Program-made: the position numbers and the translations under genes
The notes under the pieces: generated by a model
Told to the model about the DNA's origin: nothing
Seen by the model: the letters and a program-made list of their open reading frames with translations, nothing else
Database searches by the model: none
In this document: positions 30,618 through 40,077 of the stretch, one piece after another
Layout: each line of letters opens with the position of its first letter
How positions within the stretch are numbered: the first letter of the stretch is position 1
Assembly (NCBI GenBank): GCA_017410365.1
Contig: JAFQQY010000022.1
Coordinates: forward strand, 1-60,292
Reading direction: 5' to 3'
DNA length: 60,292 nt
Source: Prevotella sp.
GTDB lineage: Bacteria; Bacteroidota; Bacteroidia; Bacteroidales; Bacteroidaceae

Positions 30618-33140
30618 ATGAGAAAAAAATTATCTACTGCAAAATTATTTGTAGCAGCTGTTGTTTTATTGTCGCCAATGATGACAATGGCTGAAAATGT
30701 TGAATGGTTTGACGGAAAGAATGCCGTTACGTATCATGTACAAAAGAAGACGGACCCTGTGGTTACCGTGGCTCTCGACATGTTCAAGAGCGATATGGAC
30801 GCAGTGACAGGCAAGAGAGCCGTAAGCGCATCACAGAAAAAGGCTGCCATACGCATCGTACAGCTTGATGTGGCATCGGGCAGTGTGGCAAAGGAACTGT
30901 CGAGGGCAGGTGTGCCTATTGACGAACTGGTTTCTAAGAAGGACGGATTCTATATTGCTGTCATCAACGGACAGATAACCGTGGTGGGCATCAATGGTCG
31001 CGGTACGGCTTACGGTGTGCTGGAACTGTCGCGACTGGCTGGTGTCAGTCCGTGGATTTGGTGGGGTGACCTTGTGCCGGAAAAGAAAAACCAACTGACA
31101 ATTGACAGCGAATACAAAACGCTGCAGGGGGCATCGGTGGAATATAGAGGCATTTTCCTAAACGATGAAGACTGGACTTGCCGCCCTTGGAGCTATGGCA
31201 ACTTTGAACCACGTGGTTTCGGAGATATTGGTCCTAAGACATATAAGAAGATATTCCAATTGCTTATGCGTTTGCGCGCCAATGCTATCTGGCCTGGTAT
31301 GCACACTGGAACAACAGCATTTTTTAAGATTCAGGGAGCAAAGGCCGTGGCCGACAGTTGTGGAATAGTGATTGGCACAAGTCACTGCGAACCGCTGTTG
31401 CGCAACAATGTTGACGAGTGGGACGAGAAGGTGCGTGGGCGCTATAACTATATGACTAATAAGCAGGGTGTGCACAATTACTGGATTGAACGTTTGCAGG
31501 AGGTAAGCAAGTCGCAAAACAATATGTTCACCATCGGCATGCGTGGCATCCACGACGGTTCGATGGAGGGAGTGAAGACCATGCAAGAGAAGTTTGACGC
31601 CTTGCAGCAGGTTATCAACGACCAGCAGGAACTCATTGGCAAATATATTGGTGACCCTTCTAAGCAGACACAGGTGTTTGTGCCCTATAAGGAGGTGCTG
31701 GAGATTTACGAGCGCGGACTAAAGGTGCCTGAGTATGTTACGCTGATGTGGTGTGACGACAACTATGGATATATGACACGCCTGTCGGATGCCGACGAAC
31801 AGAAGCGAAGCGGTGGCGGAGGTGTGTATTATCACCTGAGCTATTGGGGTCGCCCTCACGACTATCTGTGGCTCACAACAACACAGCCGGGACTGGTATA
31901 TAACGAGATGAAGGCTGCCTACGACCACAACGTGCGCAAGATATGGATTGTAAATGTGCACGACCCTAAGGTGGCTGGCTACGACCTCGAGCTATTCCTC
32001 GACATGGCTTGGAACATCGACTGCGTGAAGGGTGAGACCATTAACGACCACTATAAGGCATGGTTGTGCCGCCAGTTTGGCAACGAGGTGGGCGAAAAGC
32101 TATTCCCTGCCATGCACGAGTTCTACCGACTTTGCGGACAGCGCCGCCCAGAGTTCATGGGATGGAGTCAGGTTGAGGTAAGCAAGACCACATACGACCG
32201 CGGACTTAGCCAGGTGCGCAACACGGGCTTTTCAACCCAGGCATTTGGCAATGAACTCGACCGCTATCTGGAGCGCTACGAGGCTGTATGCCAAACGGTG
32301 AAGGAGCAGGAAGGCAAGATACGCCCGGAACTGAAGGATGCCTATTTTGCAGCAATAAAATATCCTGTGCTTGCTGCTGCTGCACATGCCACAAAGATTC
32401 TTGAAGCACAGCGTGCACGCCAATATGCCAACGGCAGCACTAAGGGAGATATGTTTGAAAGCCAACAACATCTCTACACTGCTGTGGCAAAGAGCCAAAA
32501 GGCTTATCAGGATGTGCGCGAACTGACACGCATCTACAACAAGGATATGGCAAACGGCAAGTGGGACCGCTCTATGAATATGCGTCCACGCGACCTGCCT
32601 GTGCATGGCGCCCCGTTGCTTCCTACATTGCTTACAGACAAGGAGGTGGAGGAATATCTGGCAAAGGCACCAAAGCGCGAACATCATCCTATCAAAGCAG
32701 AGGGAGTTGTTGTGCGCAATGCATGCGAGTATGATAAGGTTAGCTCTGGAGCAGAGACTGTGCAGATGCTTGGGCACAGCATGAACGCCGTGGCTCTTCC
32801 TAAGAACGGAGAACTGACATATAGCTTCACTACCGACAGAGAGGGACCGAGCGTGCTGCGCGTGGCTGTTATTCCTACACAGCCTAACGATGGCGGCGAC
32901 TTGCGCTTCAGCGTTAGCGTAGATGGCGACGAACCTACGGTATATACACTGAAGGAACCTTTCCGCTCGGAGCAGTGGAAGCTGAACGTGCTGCGAGGAC
33001 AGGCGTTGAGGGAGATGAAACTGAATCTGAACCGTGGCAATCACACGCTGAAGATAAAGGCGCTCGATAGCCACATCGTCGTTGACCAGTGGATGATAGA
33101 CAGGAATCCTAACCGCAAGTTCTATTTGTTTCCAAAGTAG
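30618..33140 (+). CDS. Secreted GH115 alpha-glucuronidase
   Basis: 841 aa from the ATG at 30618 (MRKKLSTAKLF); the longer reading starts before the likely -7 box. Signal peptide ends ...PMMTMA. Family features: a GRGTAYGVLELSRLAGVSPWIWWGDLVP segment, EYRGIFLNDEDW, IWPGMHTG, GTSHCEPLLR, GMRGIHDG, LMWCDDNYGYMTR and YHLSYWGRPHDYLW, all typical of GH115. C-terminal beta domain (about 700-841). GH115 enzymes remove (4-O-methyl-)glucuronic acid from xylan. Starts a plus-strand run with GH2 and GH28. Confidence 0.93.
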   Translation: MRKKLSTAKLFVAAVVLLSPMMTMAENVEWFDGKNAVTYHVQKKTDPVVTVALDMFKSDMDAVTGKRAVSASQKKAAIRIVQLDVASGSVAKELSRAGVPIDELVSKKDGFYIAVINGQITVVGINGRGTAYGVLELSRLAGVSPWIWWGDLVPEKKNQLTIDSEYKTLQGASVEYRGIFLNDEDWTCRPWSYGNFEPRGFGDIGPKTYKKIFQLLMRLRANAIWPGMHTGTTAFFKIQGAKAVADSCGIVIGTSHCEPLLRNNVDEWDEKVRGRYNYMTNKQGVHNYWIERLQEVSKSQNNMFTIGMRGIHDGSMEGVKTMQEKFDALQQVINDQQELIGKYIGDPSKQTQVFVPYKEVLEIYERGLKVPEYVTLMWCDDNYGYMTRLSDADEQKRSGGGGVYYHLSYWGRPHDYLWLTTTQPGLVYNEMKAAYDHNVRKIWIVNVHDPKVAGYDLELFLDMAWNIDCVKGETINDHYKAWLCRQFGNEVGEKLFPAMHEFYRLCGQRRPEFMGWSQVEVSKTTYDRGLSQVRNTGFSTQAFGNELDRYLERYEAVCQTVKEQEGKIRPELKDAYFAAIKYPVLAAAAHATKILEAQRARQYANGSTKGDMFESQQHLYTAVAKSQKAYQDVRELTRIYNKDMANGKWDRSMNMRPRDLPVHGAPLLPTLLTDKEVEEYLAKAPKREHHPIKAEGVVVRNACEYDKVSSGAETVQMLGHSMNAVALPKNGELTYSFTTDREGPSVLRVAVIPTQPNDGGDLRFSVSVDGDEPTVYTLKEPFRSEQWKLNVLRGQALREMKLNLNRGNHTLKIKALDSHIVVDQWMIDRNPNRKFYLFPK

Positions 33141-33150
33141 CCTCACCCCG

Positions 33151-33250
33151 GGAGGATTGAAGGATTGAAAAATTGAAGGATTGAAGAGTTGAAGACTGTT
33201 ACCAAAGCATATGGCTTAACTCCTTTAACTTCTTAACTCCTAAACTTCTA
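33151..33250. repeat. Two octamer arrays between GH115 and GH2 genes
   Basis: GGATTGAA-type octamers (33151-33196), a short spacer with ACCAAAGCATATGG, then TTAACTCC-type octamers (33217-33250). Same composite layout as at 24135 and 45295 but degenerate. Confidence 0.65.
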
Positions 33251-33284
33251 AAAGAAATAATAAAAACTACTTATAAACAAACAA

Positions 33285-36197
33285 ATGAAGAAAACACTAC
33301 TATTACTGCTATCAGCATTCTGCATAAATGCAAATGCACAGCAGACAGAGGTGCAATACCTATCGGGCACTGATGCCGACAACACCGTGAAGTGGGATTT
33401 TAAATGCTCTGAAGGCATGCAAAGCGGAAAATGGCGAAAGATAGCTGTTCCGTCGTGCTGGGAGATGCAAGGTTTCGGAGAATACACCTACGGCAGATAT
33501 TATCTCAAGAAAGGTGTAGAGGTTAGCGACGAGACAGGTCATTACCGCCATACATTCAAGGTGCCTGCCGACTGGAAGGACAAGAAGGTGGAGATTGTGT
33601 TCGAGGGTGTGATGACCGACACTCGTGTCATGGTCAACGGACAACAGGCGGGTGAGGAGCATCAGGGAGGATTCACTGCCTTCAGCTACGACATTACTAA
33701 GCTGATAAACTTCGACAAGAAGAACAAGCTCGAGGTGTTTGTTGAGAAACAGTCGAAAGACAAGTCGGTAAACGCTTCAGAGCGCCGTGCCGACTGGTGG
33801 CTGTTTGGCGGCATCTACCGTCCTGTTTACTTGCGTGCACTGCCAAAGACAAACATCAGCCACATTGCCGTTGATGCACGTGCCGACGGCAAGCTATCTG
33901 TTGACGTAACTACCGAGGGCGACATCAACGGTTATAAGATAGAAACAAACATCATAGGACTGGGCAAGCAGGTTGCTTCTTTGAGGAGTTCAGGAGTTCA
34001 GGAGTTCAGGAGTTCAGACAATAGCTCACAGCCTGACTCAAACAACTCGTCAACTCGTCAACTTGTCAACTCGTCAACTGAAAGAACTAACTTGTCAACT
34101 ATAAAGACACAATGGCATGGCGTCAAGACATGGGACCCGGAGCATCCTAATCTCTACACACTGCGCATGCGCTTGATAGCCCCTGACGGCAAGGTGGCTC
34201 ATGAGGTGCAGCAGCGCATAGGCTTCCGCACTATCGAGTTCCGCCGCCGCGACGGTTTCTATCTGAACGGTAAGAAGCTCGTGGTGAAGGGTGTAAACCG
34301 CCATTGCTGCTATGCAGAGACCGGGCGCACCACAAGCAAGAGACTCGACTTGATGGACGTGAAGCTGATAAAGGCAATGAACGCCAATGCCATACGCTCG
34401 CACTATCCGCCAGACAAGCATCTGCTAGACATCTGCGACTCGCTCGGCGTGCTCTATCTTAACGAGTTGCCAGGTTGGCACGGCATGTATAACAGTAAGG
34501 TGGGCGAAAAGATACTGCGCGAGATGGTTATGCACGACGTAAACCATCCATGTATATACGTTTGGAGCAATGGCAACGAGGGCGGCTGGAACTACAACCT
34601 CGACTCTCACTTTGCCAAGTATGATCCGCAGCAGCGCCATGTCATTCATCCATGGTCTATATGGGGCGGTACAGACACTCACCACTATCCTGCTTATCAG
34701 ACAGGCGTGGGACGACTGGCAAACGGTTATGAGGTGTTCATGCCTACAGAATTTCTGCACGGACAGTATGACAAGGGTTCGGGAACATCGCTCGACGATT
34801 TCTGGCACAACTACTCTCGCAACCCGCTCTTTGCCGGTGGTTATCTCTGGGCATGGGCTGACGAGGGAATAAAGCGCACAGACCTTAACGACAGCATAGA
34901 CACCGACGGACCAAACGGTCCTGACGGTATTGTGGGACCTAACCGCGAACTGGAGGGCAGTTGGTTTACCGTGCGCGATGTGTGGTCGCCTATAAAGATT
35001 CAGACAATGGCTGTAAGACCGGGTTTCAAAGGTTCGTTCATCGTGAGCAACGACTATCTGTTCAGCAATCTCAGCGAGTGTAGCATGACCTACGAGTGGG
35101 TTTCTCTGCCATCGCCTCTGAAGAATCCTGAGGAGAGAGGCAAGGAAAAGGAGACAGTGATAGGCAAGGGAAAGGTTGTGCTGCCTAACATAGGCAGTGG
35201 CGAGAGCGGCACTGCTACACTCGATGCAAAAGACATTGAGAACATGTTGCAGCAAAGTGATGCTCTCAGACTGACCGCTTACGACAAGAAGGGTGATGTT
35301 ATAAACGTGTGGACATATATGACAAAATATGCCGACGAGTATTTTGCATCGCAGCAGTCCGGCATCACTCTGATGAATCTGGCACGAGCCACCGAGACAA
35401 CACTTGCTGCAAACGGCGTGGTGGCAGAGTTCAGCAAGGAGACAGGTATGCTCGTAAAGGTAATAACAGGCGACAAGGAGATACCTTTCAACAATGGTCC
35501 GCTGCCTGTAGGCATGAAGATGGAACTGAAGTCAATGAAGCACCGCATCGACGGCAACGATGCCGTGATGGTGATGCACTACAACGGTGCTGCCGACTCT
35601 ATCGTATGGCGCATGACCAACGACGGAATGCTCTGTATGGATGCCGTGATACTAAACCGCAAGAACGGCGGACGCTTCAAAGGCAAGTTCTTCGACGACA
35701 ACGTGCGCGACCTTGGTTTCAGCTTCTCTTATCCGGAAAGCGAGGTAAAGGGCATGCGCTGGTTGGGCAAGGGTCCTTACCGTGTATGGCGCAACCGTCA
35801 ACGTGGCACTACCTACGGCGTATGGCAGAAAGACTATAACAACACCATAACGGGCGAACCGGTGAACAACCAACTGATATATCCGGAGTTCAAGGGTTTC
35901 CATGCCAACACTTATTGGGCAACCATAGAGTCAGATTCCGCTCCATTTACGGTATATAGCGAGACAGATGGCATCTATCTGCGTTTGTTCACACCAGAAG
36001 AACCTCACCATCGCCGTAAGGGTGAAGACACTATGAGACCATTCCCAGAAGGCGACATCTCGTTCCTCTACGAAATACAGCCAATGCGTTCATACAAACC
36101 ACTTGAACAGTTGGGACCACAAGCACAGTCGCCAAACATCCGCATCAATCCTGGTGACGTAGGACTGCGCATGAAACTGTGGTTCGACTTCAGATAG
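33285..36197 (+). CDS. Secreted GH2 beta-galactosidase-type enzyme with repeat insertion
   Basis: 970 aa with signal peptide (MKKTLLLLLSAFCINANA). GH2 layout: sugar-binding jelly roll (about 30-185, IAVPSCWEMQGFG, WWLFGGIYRPV), immunoglobulin-like domain, TIM barrel (from about 320: VKGVNRHCC..., AIRSHYPPDKHLLD, acid/base Glu in SNGNEGG, probable nucleophile Glu in MPTEFLHG), then two further beta domains as in the large LacZ form. The Ig-like domain is interrupted around residues 233-273 by an in-frame tract coming from octamer repeats (SSGVQEFRSS, NSSTRQLVNSST). Probable role: beta-galactoside or related cleavage of hemicellulose or pectin side chains. GH28 follows after 27 nt. Confidence 0.9.
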   Translation: MKKTLLLLLSAFCINANAQQTEVQYLSGTDADNTVKWDFKCSEGMQSGKWRKIAVPSCWEMQGFGEYTYGRYYLKKGVEVSDETGHYRHTFKVPADWKDKKVEIVFEGVMTDTRVMVNGQQAGEEHQGGFTAFSYDITKLINFDKKNKLEVFVEKQSKDKSVNASERRADWWLFGGIYRPVYLRALPKTNISHIAVDARADGKLSVDVTTEGDINGYKIETNIIGLGKQVASLRSSGVQEFRSSDNSSQPDSNNSSTRQLVNSSTERTNLSTIKTQWHGVKTWDPEHPNLYTLRMRLIAPDGKVAHEVQQRIGFRTIEFRRRDGFYLNGKKLVVKGVNRHCCYAETGRTTSKRLDLMDVKLIKAMNANAIRSHYPPDKHLLDICDSLGVLYLNELPGWHGMYNSKVGEKILREMVMHDVNHPCIYVWSNGNEGGWNYNLDSHFAKYDPQQRHVIHPWSIWGGTDTHHYPAYQTGVGRLANGYEVFMPTEFLHGQYDKGSGTSLDDFWHNYSRNPLFAGGYLWAWADEGIKRTDLNDSIDTDGPNGPDGIVGPNRELEGSWFTVRDVWSPIKIQTMAVRPGFKGSFIVSNDYLFSNLSECSMTYEWVSLPSPLKNPEERGKEKETVIGKGKVVLPNIGSGESGTATLDAKDIENMLQQSDALRLTAYDKKGDVINVWTYMTKYADEYFASQQSGITLMNLARATETTLAANGVVAEFSKETGMLVKVITGDKEIPFNNGPLPVGMKMELKSMKHRIDGNDAVMVMHYNGAADSIVWRMTNDGMLCMDAVILNRKNGGRFKGKFFDDNVRDLGFSFSYPESEVKGMRWLGKGPYRVWRNRQRGTTYGVWQKDYNNTITGEPVNNQLIYPEFKGFHANTYWATIESDSAPFTVYSETDGIYLRLFTPEEPHHRRKGEDTMRPFPEGDISFLYEIQPMRSYKPLEQLGPQAQSPNIRINPGDVGLRMKLWFDFR
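33983..34079. repeat. Composite octamer repeat inside GH2 gene
   Basis: Four GGAGTTCA octamers (33985-34016), a linker containing ACAATAGCTCA, then TYGTCAAC octamers (34045-34079). Relative to the coding strand it has the same polarity as in the GH43 gene. Confidence 0.85.
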
Positions 36198-36224
36198 AAT
36201 ATAATAATCTTAAAGTAACAAATA

Positions 36225-37871
36225 ATGAAAAGACTACTGACGCTATTATTATTAATAGGTATATATACATGCATATCAGCAACGGGATTCTATAATGTAA
36301 AGGACTTCGGCGCTAAAGGTGACGGCAAGAATATTGACAGCCATGCCATCAATGCTGCAATAGAAGAAGCAAGCAAGAACGGCGGCGGAACAATATATCT
36401 GCCAGCAGGAACATATCAGAGTTACTCTATAAGACTAAAGAGCAACATATCTATTTATCTCGACCATGGATCTGTACTGAAAGCTGCCGTACCAAACGAG
36501 AAAGAACACTACGACTTGCCTGAAGACAATCAGCACGACGACTATCAGGACTTTGGCCATAGTCATTGGCAGAACTCACTCATCTGGGGAATAGGTCTGC
36601 ACGACATATCTATACAAGGCTTTGGACTCATAGACGGCACAGAAGGTATCACACGCGGACAGGCGAAAATGAACGGACACCCGGCTGCCAACAAGGCAAT
36701 TGCACTGAAGGAGTGCAGAAACGTGACAATAAGGGATATCTCGATGCTGAAGTGCGGACACTTTGCCATGCTGCTCACTGGCGTTGACAACCTGACGATA
36801 GACAACGTGAGGTGTGACACCAACCGCGATGCTTTCGACATTGACTGCTGCGCTAACGTGAGGGTTTCAAACTGTCAGGTGAACACGATGAACGACGATG
36901 CTATTGTGCTGAAGTGTTCATATGGTCTTGGTTACGCCAAAGCAACTGAAAACGTGACGATAACAAACTGCCACGTGTCTGGCTACGACCCAGGCACAAT
37001 GCTTGACGGCACTTACCAGAAGACACAGAAGCAGGCACCCGACCGCGATGGTCCTACGGGAAGAATAAAGCTAGGCACAGAATCTAACGGCGGTTTTAAA
37101 AACATCACCATTTCCAATTGTACATTCGACCACTGTCGTGGCTTAGCGCTCGAAACCGTAGACGGAGCTGTCATCGAGGATGTAACTATCGACAACATCG
37201 CCATGCGAGACATCTGCAACTCACCTATTTATATACGTCTGGGCAACCGTGCACGAGGACCAAAGGAATTGCCAGTGTCTGTTGTACGCCGAGTAAAACT
37301 AAGCAATATAGTGGTGAAAGATGCTGACAGCCGCTATGCCTCTATCATCTTCGGACTTAACGACCATCTGATAGAAGATGTAACGCTGAGTAACATACAT
37401 ATACAATATCGTGGCGGATTGACCATGGACGATGTTAAGTGGCAGCGTGGCGCAAATCCATTCTTCACAAGCAGAAACAAAGCTGTTAATCACGTGAAAG
37501 GAAAACGTGAAAGAATAGAAGATAAAAACGAACCTGCTACCGAGCGTGATCCATACGCTATACCGCAAATGGAAAAGGGTTATCCTGAACCATCATCTCA
37601 TGGCATACTGCCAGCCTACGGACTGTTTATCAGCAATGCCAAAAACTTGAAGATAGATAATGTGGAGTTTGAGACTATAAACGAAGACAAGCGTCCTGCC
37701 ATTGTTCTTATGAATGTAGAGGACATCAAGTTCTCTGATATGAAAGTCGATAAGTCAGCAGAAGCACCTTATTTCGTTCTTAAAGGTGTGAAAAACTTCG
37801 ACGTAAAAGATTTCCATGGCATCAAAAACCGCAACATCGCTATTGCCGATGATATGGAAATAAAGAAATAA
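36225..37871 (+). CDS. Secreted GH28 (polygalacturonase-like) beta-helix enzyme
   Basis: 548 aa with signal peptide (MKRLLTLLLLIGIYTCISA). N-terminal motif FYNVKDFGAKGDGKNIDSHA and GGTIYLPAGTY are typical of the pectin-lyase-like right-handed helix. GH28 catalytic region: NRDAFDID and MNDDAIVLKC give the acidic residues, and RIKLGTESNG supplies the Arg-Ile-Lys substrate motif. Many short beta-helix coils with Asn/Asp ladders follow. Probably cleaves galacturonic-acid linkages of pectin. Last gene of the GH115-GH2-GH28 run, with a strong terminator 20 nt downstream. Confidence 0.9.
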   Translation: MKRLLTLLLLIGIYTCISATGFYNVKDFGAKGDGKNIDSHAINAAIEEASKNGGGTIYLPAGTYQSYSIRLKSNISIYLDHGSVLKAAVPNEKEHYDLPEDNQHDDYQDFGHSHWQNSLIWGIGLHDISIQGFGLIDGTEGITRGQAKMNGHPAANKAIALKECRNVTIRDISMLKCGHFAMLLTGVDNLTIDNVRCDTNRDAFDIDCCANVRVSNCQVNTMNDDAIVLKCSYGLGYAKATENVTITNCHVSGYDPGTMLDGTYQKTQKQAPDRDGPTGRIKLGTESNGGFKNITISNCTFDHCRGLALETVDGAVIEDVTIDNIAMRDICNSPIYIRLGNRARGPKELPVSVVRRVKLSNIVVKDADSRYASIIFGLNDHLIEDVTLSNIHIQYRGGLTMDDVKWQRGANPFFTSRNKAVNHVKGKRERIEDKNEPATERDPYAIPQMEKGYPEPSSHGILPAYGLFISNAKNLKIDNVEFETINEDKRPAIVLMNVEDIKFSDMKVDKSAEAPYFVLKGVKNFDVKDFHGIKNRNIAIADDMEIKK

Positions 37872-37890
37872 AACAACAGTATCATATAAA

Positions 37891-37928
37891 AACAGCCAGG
37901 TTGTCATTTTCAACTTGGCTGTTTTTTT
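37891..37928 (+). terminator. Terminator after GH28
   Basis: 13-bp stem with one G-T pair (AACAGCCAGGTTG at 37891-37903; CAACTTGGCTGTT at 37911-37923), 7-nt loop, then seven T. A-rich upstream flank means it could also stop the convergent methyltransferase transcript. Confidence 0.9.
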
Positions 37929-37973
37929 ACGTTCACTTAACAATATTTTTATTATAGTGGATTAAATGCAGGA

Positions 37974-38510
37974 TTATTTATCAAACATCAGATGTTGAGC
38001 AAAGGTATAAATGATGATGCCTGCTGTTACGCTTACATTCATGGAATGCTTAGTGCCATACTGCGGTATCTCAAGACATCCGTGACTATTGTCAATGACT
38101 TCTTGATGAACGCCTTTAACTTCGTTGCCCATCACTACGGCATAATGCTTGTCAGGTTGCGGTTGAAAACTATGCAACATGGTGCTGCCCTCTGCCTGTT
38201 CAACACTATACACTTCATATCCGCGCTGCTTGAGTTCTTCCACTGCTTGCAGTGCCGTTTCAAAATAACGCCACTCTACACTGTCTTCAGCACCGAGTGC
38301 CGTCTTATGGATTTCTGCATGTGGCGGCTGTGCACTGATGCCACAAAGATATACTGCTTCTATTCTGAAAGCATCGCCTGTGCGGAATATACTGCCTACG
38401 TTGTACATTGAGCGCACATCGTCGAGCACAACAACAAGCGGCATCTTGTCGGCATTCTTAAAATCATCTACCGACAAGCGGTTCATCTCTATAGTACGGA
38501 GTTTTCTCAT
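37974..38510 (-). CDS. SpoU/TrmH-type SPOUT RNA methyltransferase
   Basis: 178 aa. SPOUT motifs: VLDDVRSMYNVGSIFRTGDAF (motif 1), VVMGNEVKGV (motif 2) and CLEIPQYGTKHSMNVSVTAGI (motif 3) of the trefoil knot that binds S-adenosylmethionine. Probably 2'-O-methylates a ribose in tRNA or rRNA; the exact target is not readable. Short form without an N-terminal RNA-binding domain. Likely -7 box TAAATTTG at minus 38526-38519, right before the start. Confidence 0.9.
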   Translation of the reverse strand: MRKLRTIEMNRLSVDDFKNADKMPLVVVLDDVRSMYNVGSIFRTGDAFRIEAVYLCGISAQPPHAEIHKTALGAEDSVEWRYFETALQAVEELKQRGYEVYSVEQAEGSTMLHSFQPQPDKHYAVVMGNEVKGVHQEVIDNSHGCLEIPQYGTKHSMNVSVTAGIIIYTFAQHLMFDK

Positions 38511-38569
38511 AATGTTTGCAAATTTAATGAATAAAACTCATAATACATAATTAATAATTCAAAATTATA

Positions 38570-38960
38570 TGACAATAAAACTGTTGATAACTATGTGGAT
38601 AACCCTGTTAATAACTATTGAATAACTTGTGGTTTATACAAAAGACCGATGGGAGATAGGGATATCAACACACTTATTAAGGGCTTTTTAAGAAGTTTTC
38701 AACGCTTTTTTGACGGAAAAAGATATAAACTTATTAATTTTGCACCAAAGTTGGAAGTTGTGGATAAAGTGCAAAGTGTGCTTATTATCAGTCAGAAAGA
38801 ATTAACAATGACTGTTCATAACAATAAACCACGGGTTGATAACCGAATATGCAAGAAAAACTAAAAAAAGTTTTCAACTTATCAACGGCATATCATCTAT
38901 AACATCTCTTCTTTTAAATTTAAAAAAAGAAATAAAATAATAATATTAAAGTCTTGAAAG
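38570..38960. other. Cluster of DnaA boxes and AT-rich unwinding-type tract: candidate replication origin
   Basis: Two perfect DnaA boxes TGTGGATAA (38594-38602 and 38759-38767), one-mismatch TGTTGATAA (38582-38590), and two-mismatch forms GGTTGATAA (38834-38842), TTATCAACG (38879-38887), TGTTAATAA (38606-38614) and TTATACAAA (38634-38642) lie within 310 nt between the methyltransferase gene and nadA. An A/T-only-like tract follows at 38910-38951. No convincing gene fills this 500-nt gap. This is the expected layout of oriC; dnaA itself is not in the window, which is usual for Bacteroidetes. Confidence 0.55.
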
Positions 38961-39013
38961 ATGATGGAAGAAGTTAATTTTCTCTATCTGCTTAAAAGAT
39001 AAAAAACGAATAT

Positions 39014-40009
39014 ATGACTATGCTGAAAAAGGAGTGGACAGAAAAAGGTTTCATAGATGAACCAGTAATCGAAGGAACAGATCTGAAGGCTGAGATTCGC
39101 AGAATGTGCAAAGAAAAGAATGCCGTGATAATGGCTCACTACTATTGCAATGGTGAGATTCAGGATGTGGCCGACTTTATAGGGGACTCGCTCGCTTTGG
39201 CACGTAAGGCTGCGGAGACGGATGCCGACATAATAGTTATGTGTGGTGTGCATTTTATGGCTGAGACTTGCAAGATATTGAGTCCTGAGAAATTGGTGTT
39301 GGCTCCTGACCTTAATGCTGGTTGTTCGCTTGCCGACTCTTGCAAGGCTGAAGACTTAAAGAAATACAAGGAAGAGCATCCTGGATATAAGGTTATAAGT
39401 TATGTAAACACTACTGCTGCCGTAAAGGCGTTAACCGATGCTGTTGTTACGAGCGGCAATGCTAAGGAGATAGTAGATACATTCCCAAAGGACGAGAAGA
39501 TAATATTTGGTCCTGACTATAATCTGGGTTCATATATAAATAGTATTACTGGCAGAGAAATGCTGCTCTGGAACGGCGGTTGTCATGTTCATGAGCGTTT
39601 CTCTGTGGCAGAGATTCTCAAACTGAAAGAGGAACATCCTGCGGCAAAGGTATTGGCACATCCTGAGTGTAAGAGTCCTGTATTGGCTGTGGCCGATGTA
39701 GTGGGCAGTACAGCCGTTCTTTTGAAGTATGCCATAGAAAACCCCACAGAGGAGTATATCGTGGCTACAGAGGCGGGAATACTACATGAGATGCAGCGCA
39801 AATGTAAGGACACTAAGTTCTATCCTGTGCCACCAGAGATTATCGAGGGTGGAAGATCATGTGCTTGCAACGAGTGTGACTATATGAAGATGAACACAAT
39901 GCTGAAGCTTTACAACACTCTCAAATATGAATGGCCTTCAGTGGATGTTGATAAAGAAGTGGCCAAAGAAGCTGTGAAGTCTATTGAGAGGATGCTGGAG
40001 TTGAGTTAA
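39014..40009 (+). CDS. nadA: Quinolinate synthase NadA
   Basis: 331 aa. Condenses iminoaspartate with dihydroxyacetone phosphate to quinolinate in de novo NAD synthesis; 4Fe-4S enzyme. Visible: NAVIMAHYYCNGEIQDVADFIGDSL, the Cys in CSLADSC, HPECKSP, and CACNEC near the C-terminus for cluster ligands; STAVLLKY and EAGILHEM are also conserved. A second in-frame Met (third codon) is an alternative start. No nadB or nadC is adjacent. It lies directly after the candidate origin. Confidence 0.95.
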   Translation: MTMLKKEWTEKGFIDEPVIEGTDLKAEIRRMCKEKNAVIMAHYYCNGEIQDVADFIGDSLALARKAAETDADIIVMCGVHFMAETCKILSPEKLVLAPDLNAGCSLADSCKAEDLKKYKEEHPGYKVISYVNTTAAVKALTDAVVTSGNAKEIVDTFPKDEKIIFGPDYNLGSYINSITGREMLLWNGGCHVHERFSVAEILKLKEEHPAAKVLAHPECKSPVLAVADVVGSTAVLLKYAIENPTEEYIVATEAGILHEMQRKCKDTKFYPVPPEIIEGGRSCACNECDYMKMNTMLKLYNTLKYEWPSVDVDKEVAKEAVKSIERMLELS

Positions 40010-40077
40010 TGGTTTTAAGATAGTTAATTCCTTGAATCCAACAACAAAATAGAAAGCTATACCATCTAATTGTAATT

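Noticed and set aside
34425-35255. 276-codon antisense frame in the GH2 gene (and 32232-33146 in GH115)
   Set aside because: Shadows of the strongly recognisable glycosidase genes in G+C-richer DNA.
38649-38864. 71-codon plus-strand frame in the DnaA-box region
   Set aside because: No homology recognised and it contains a DnaA box; the region is better explained as an origin.
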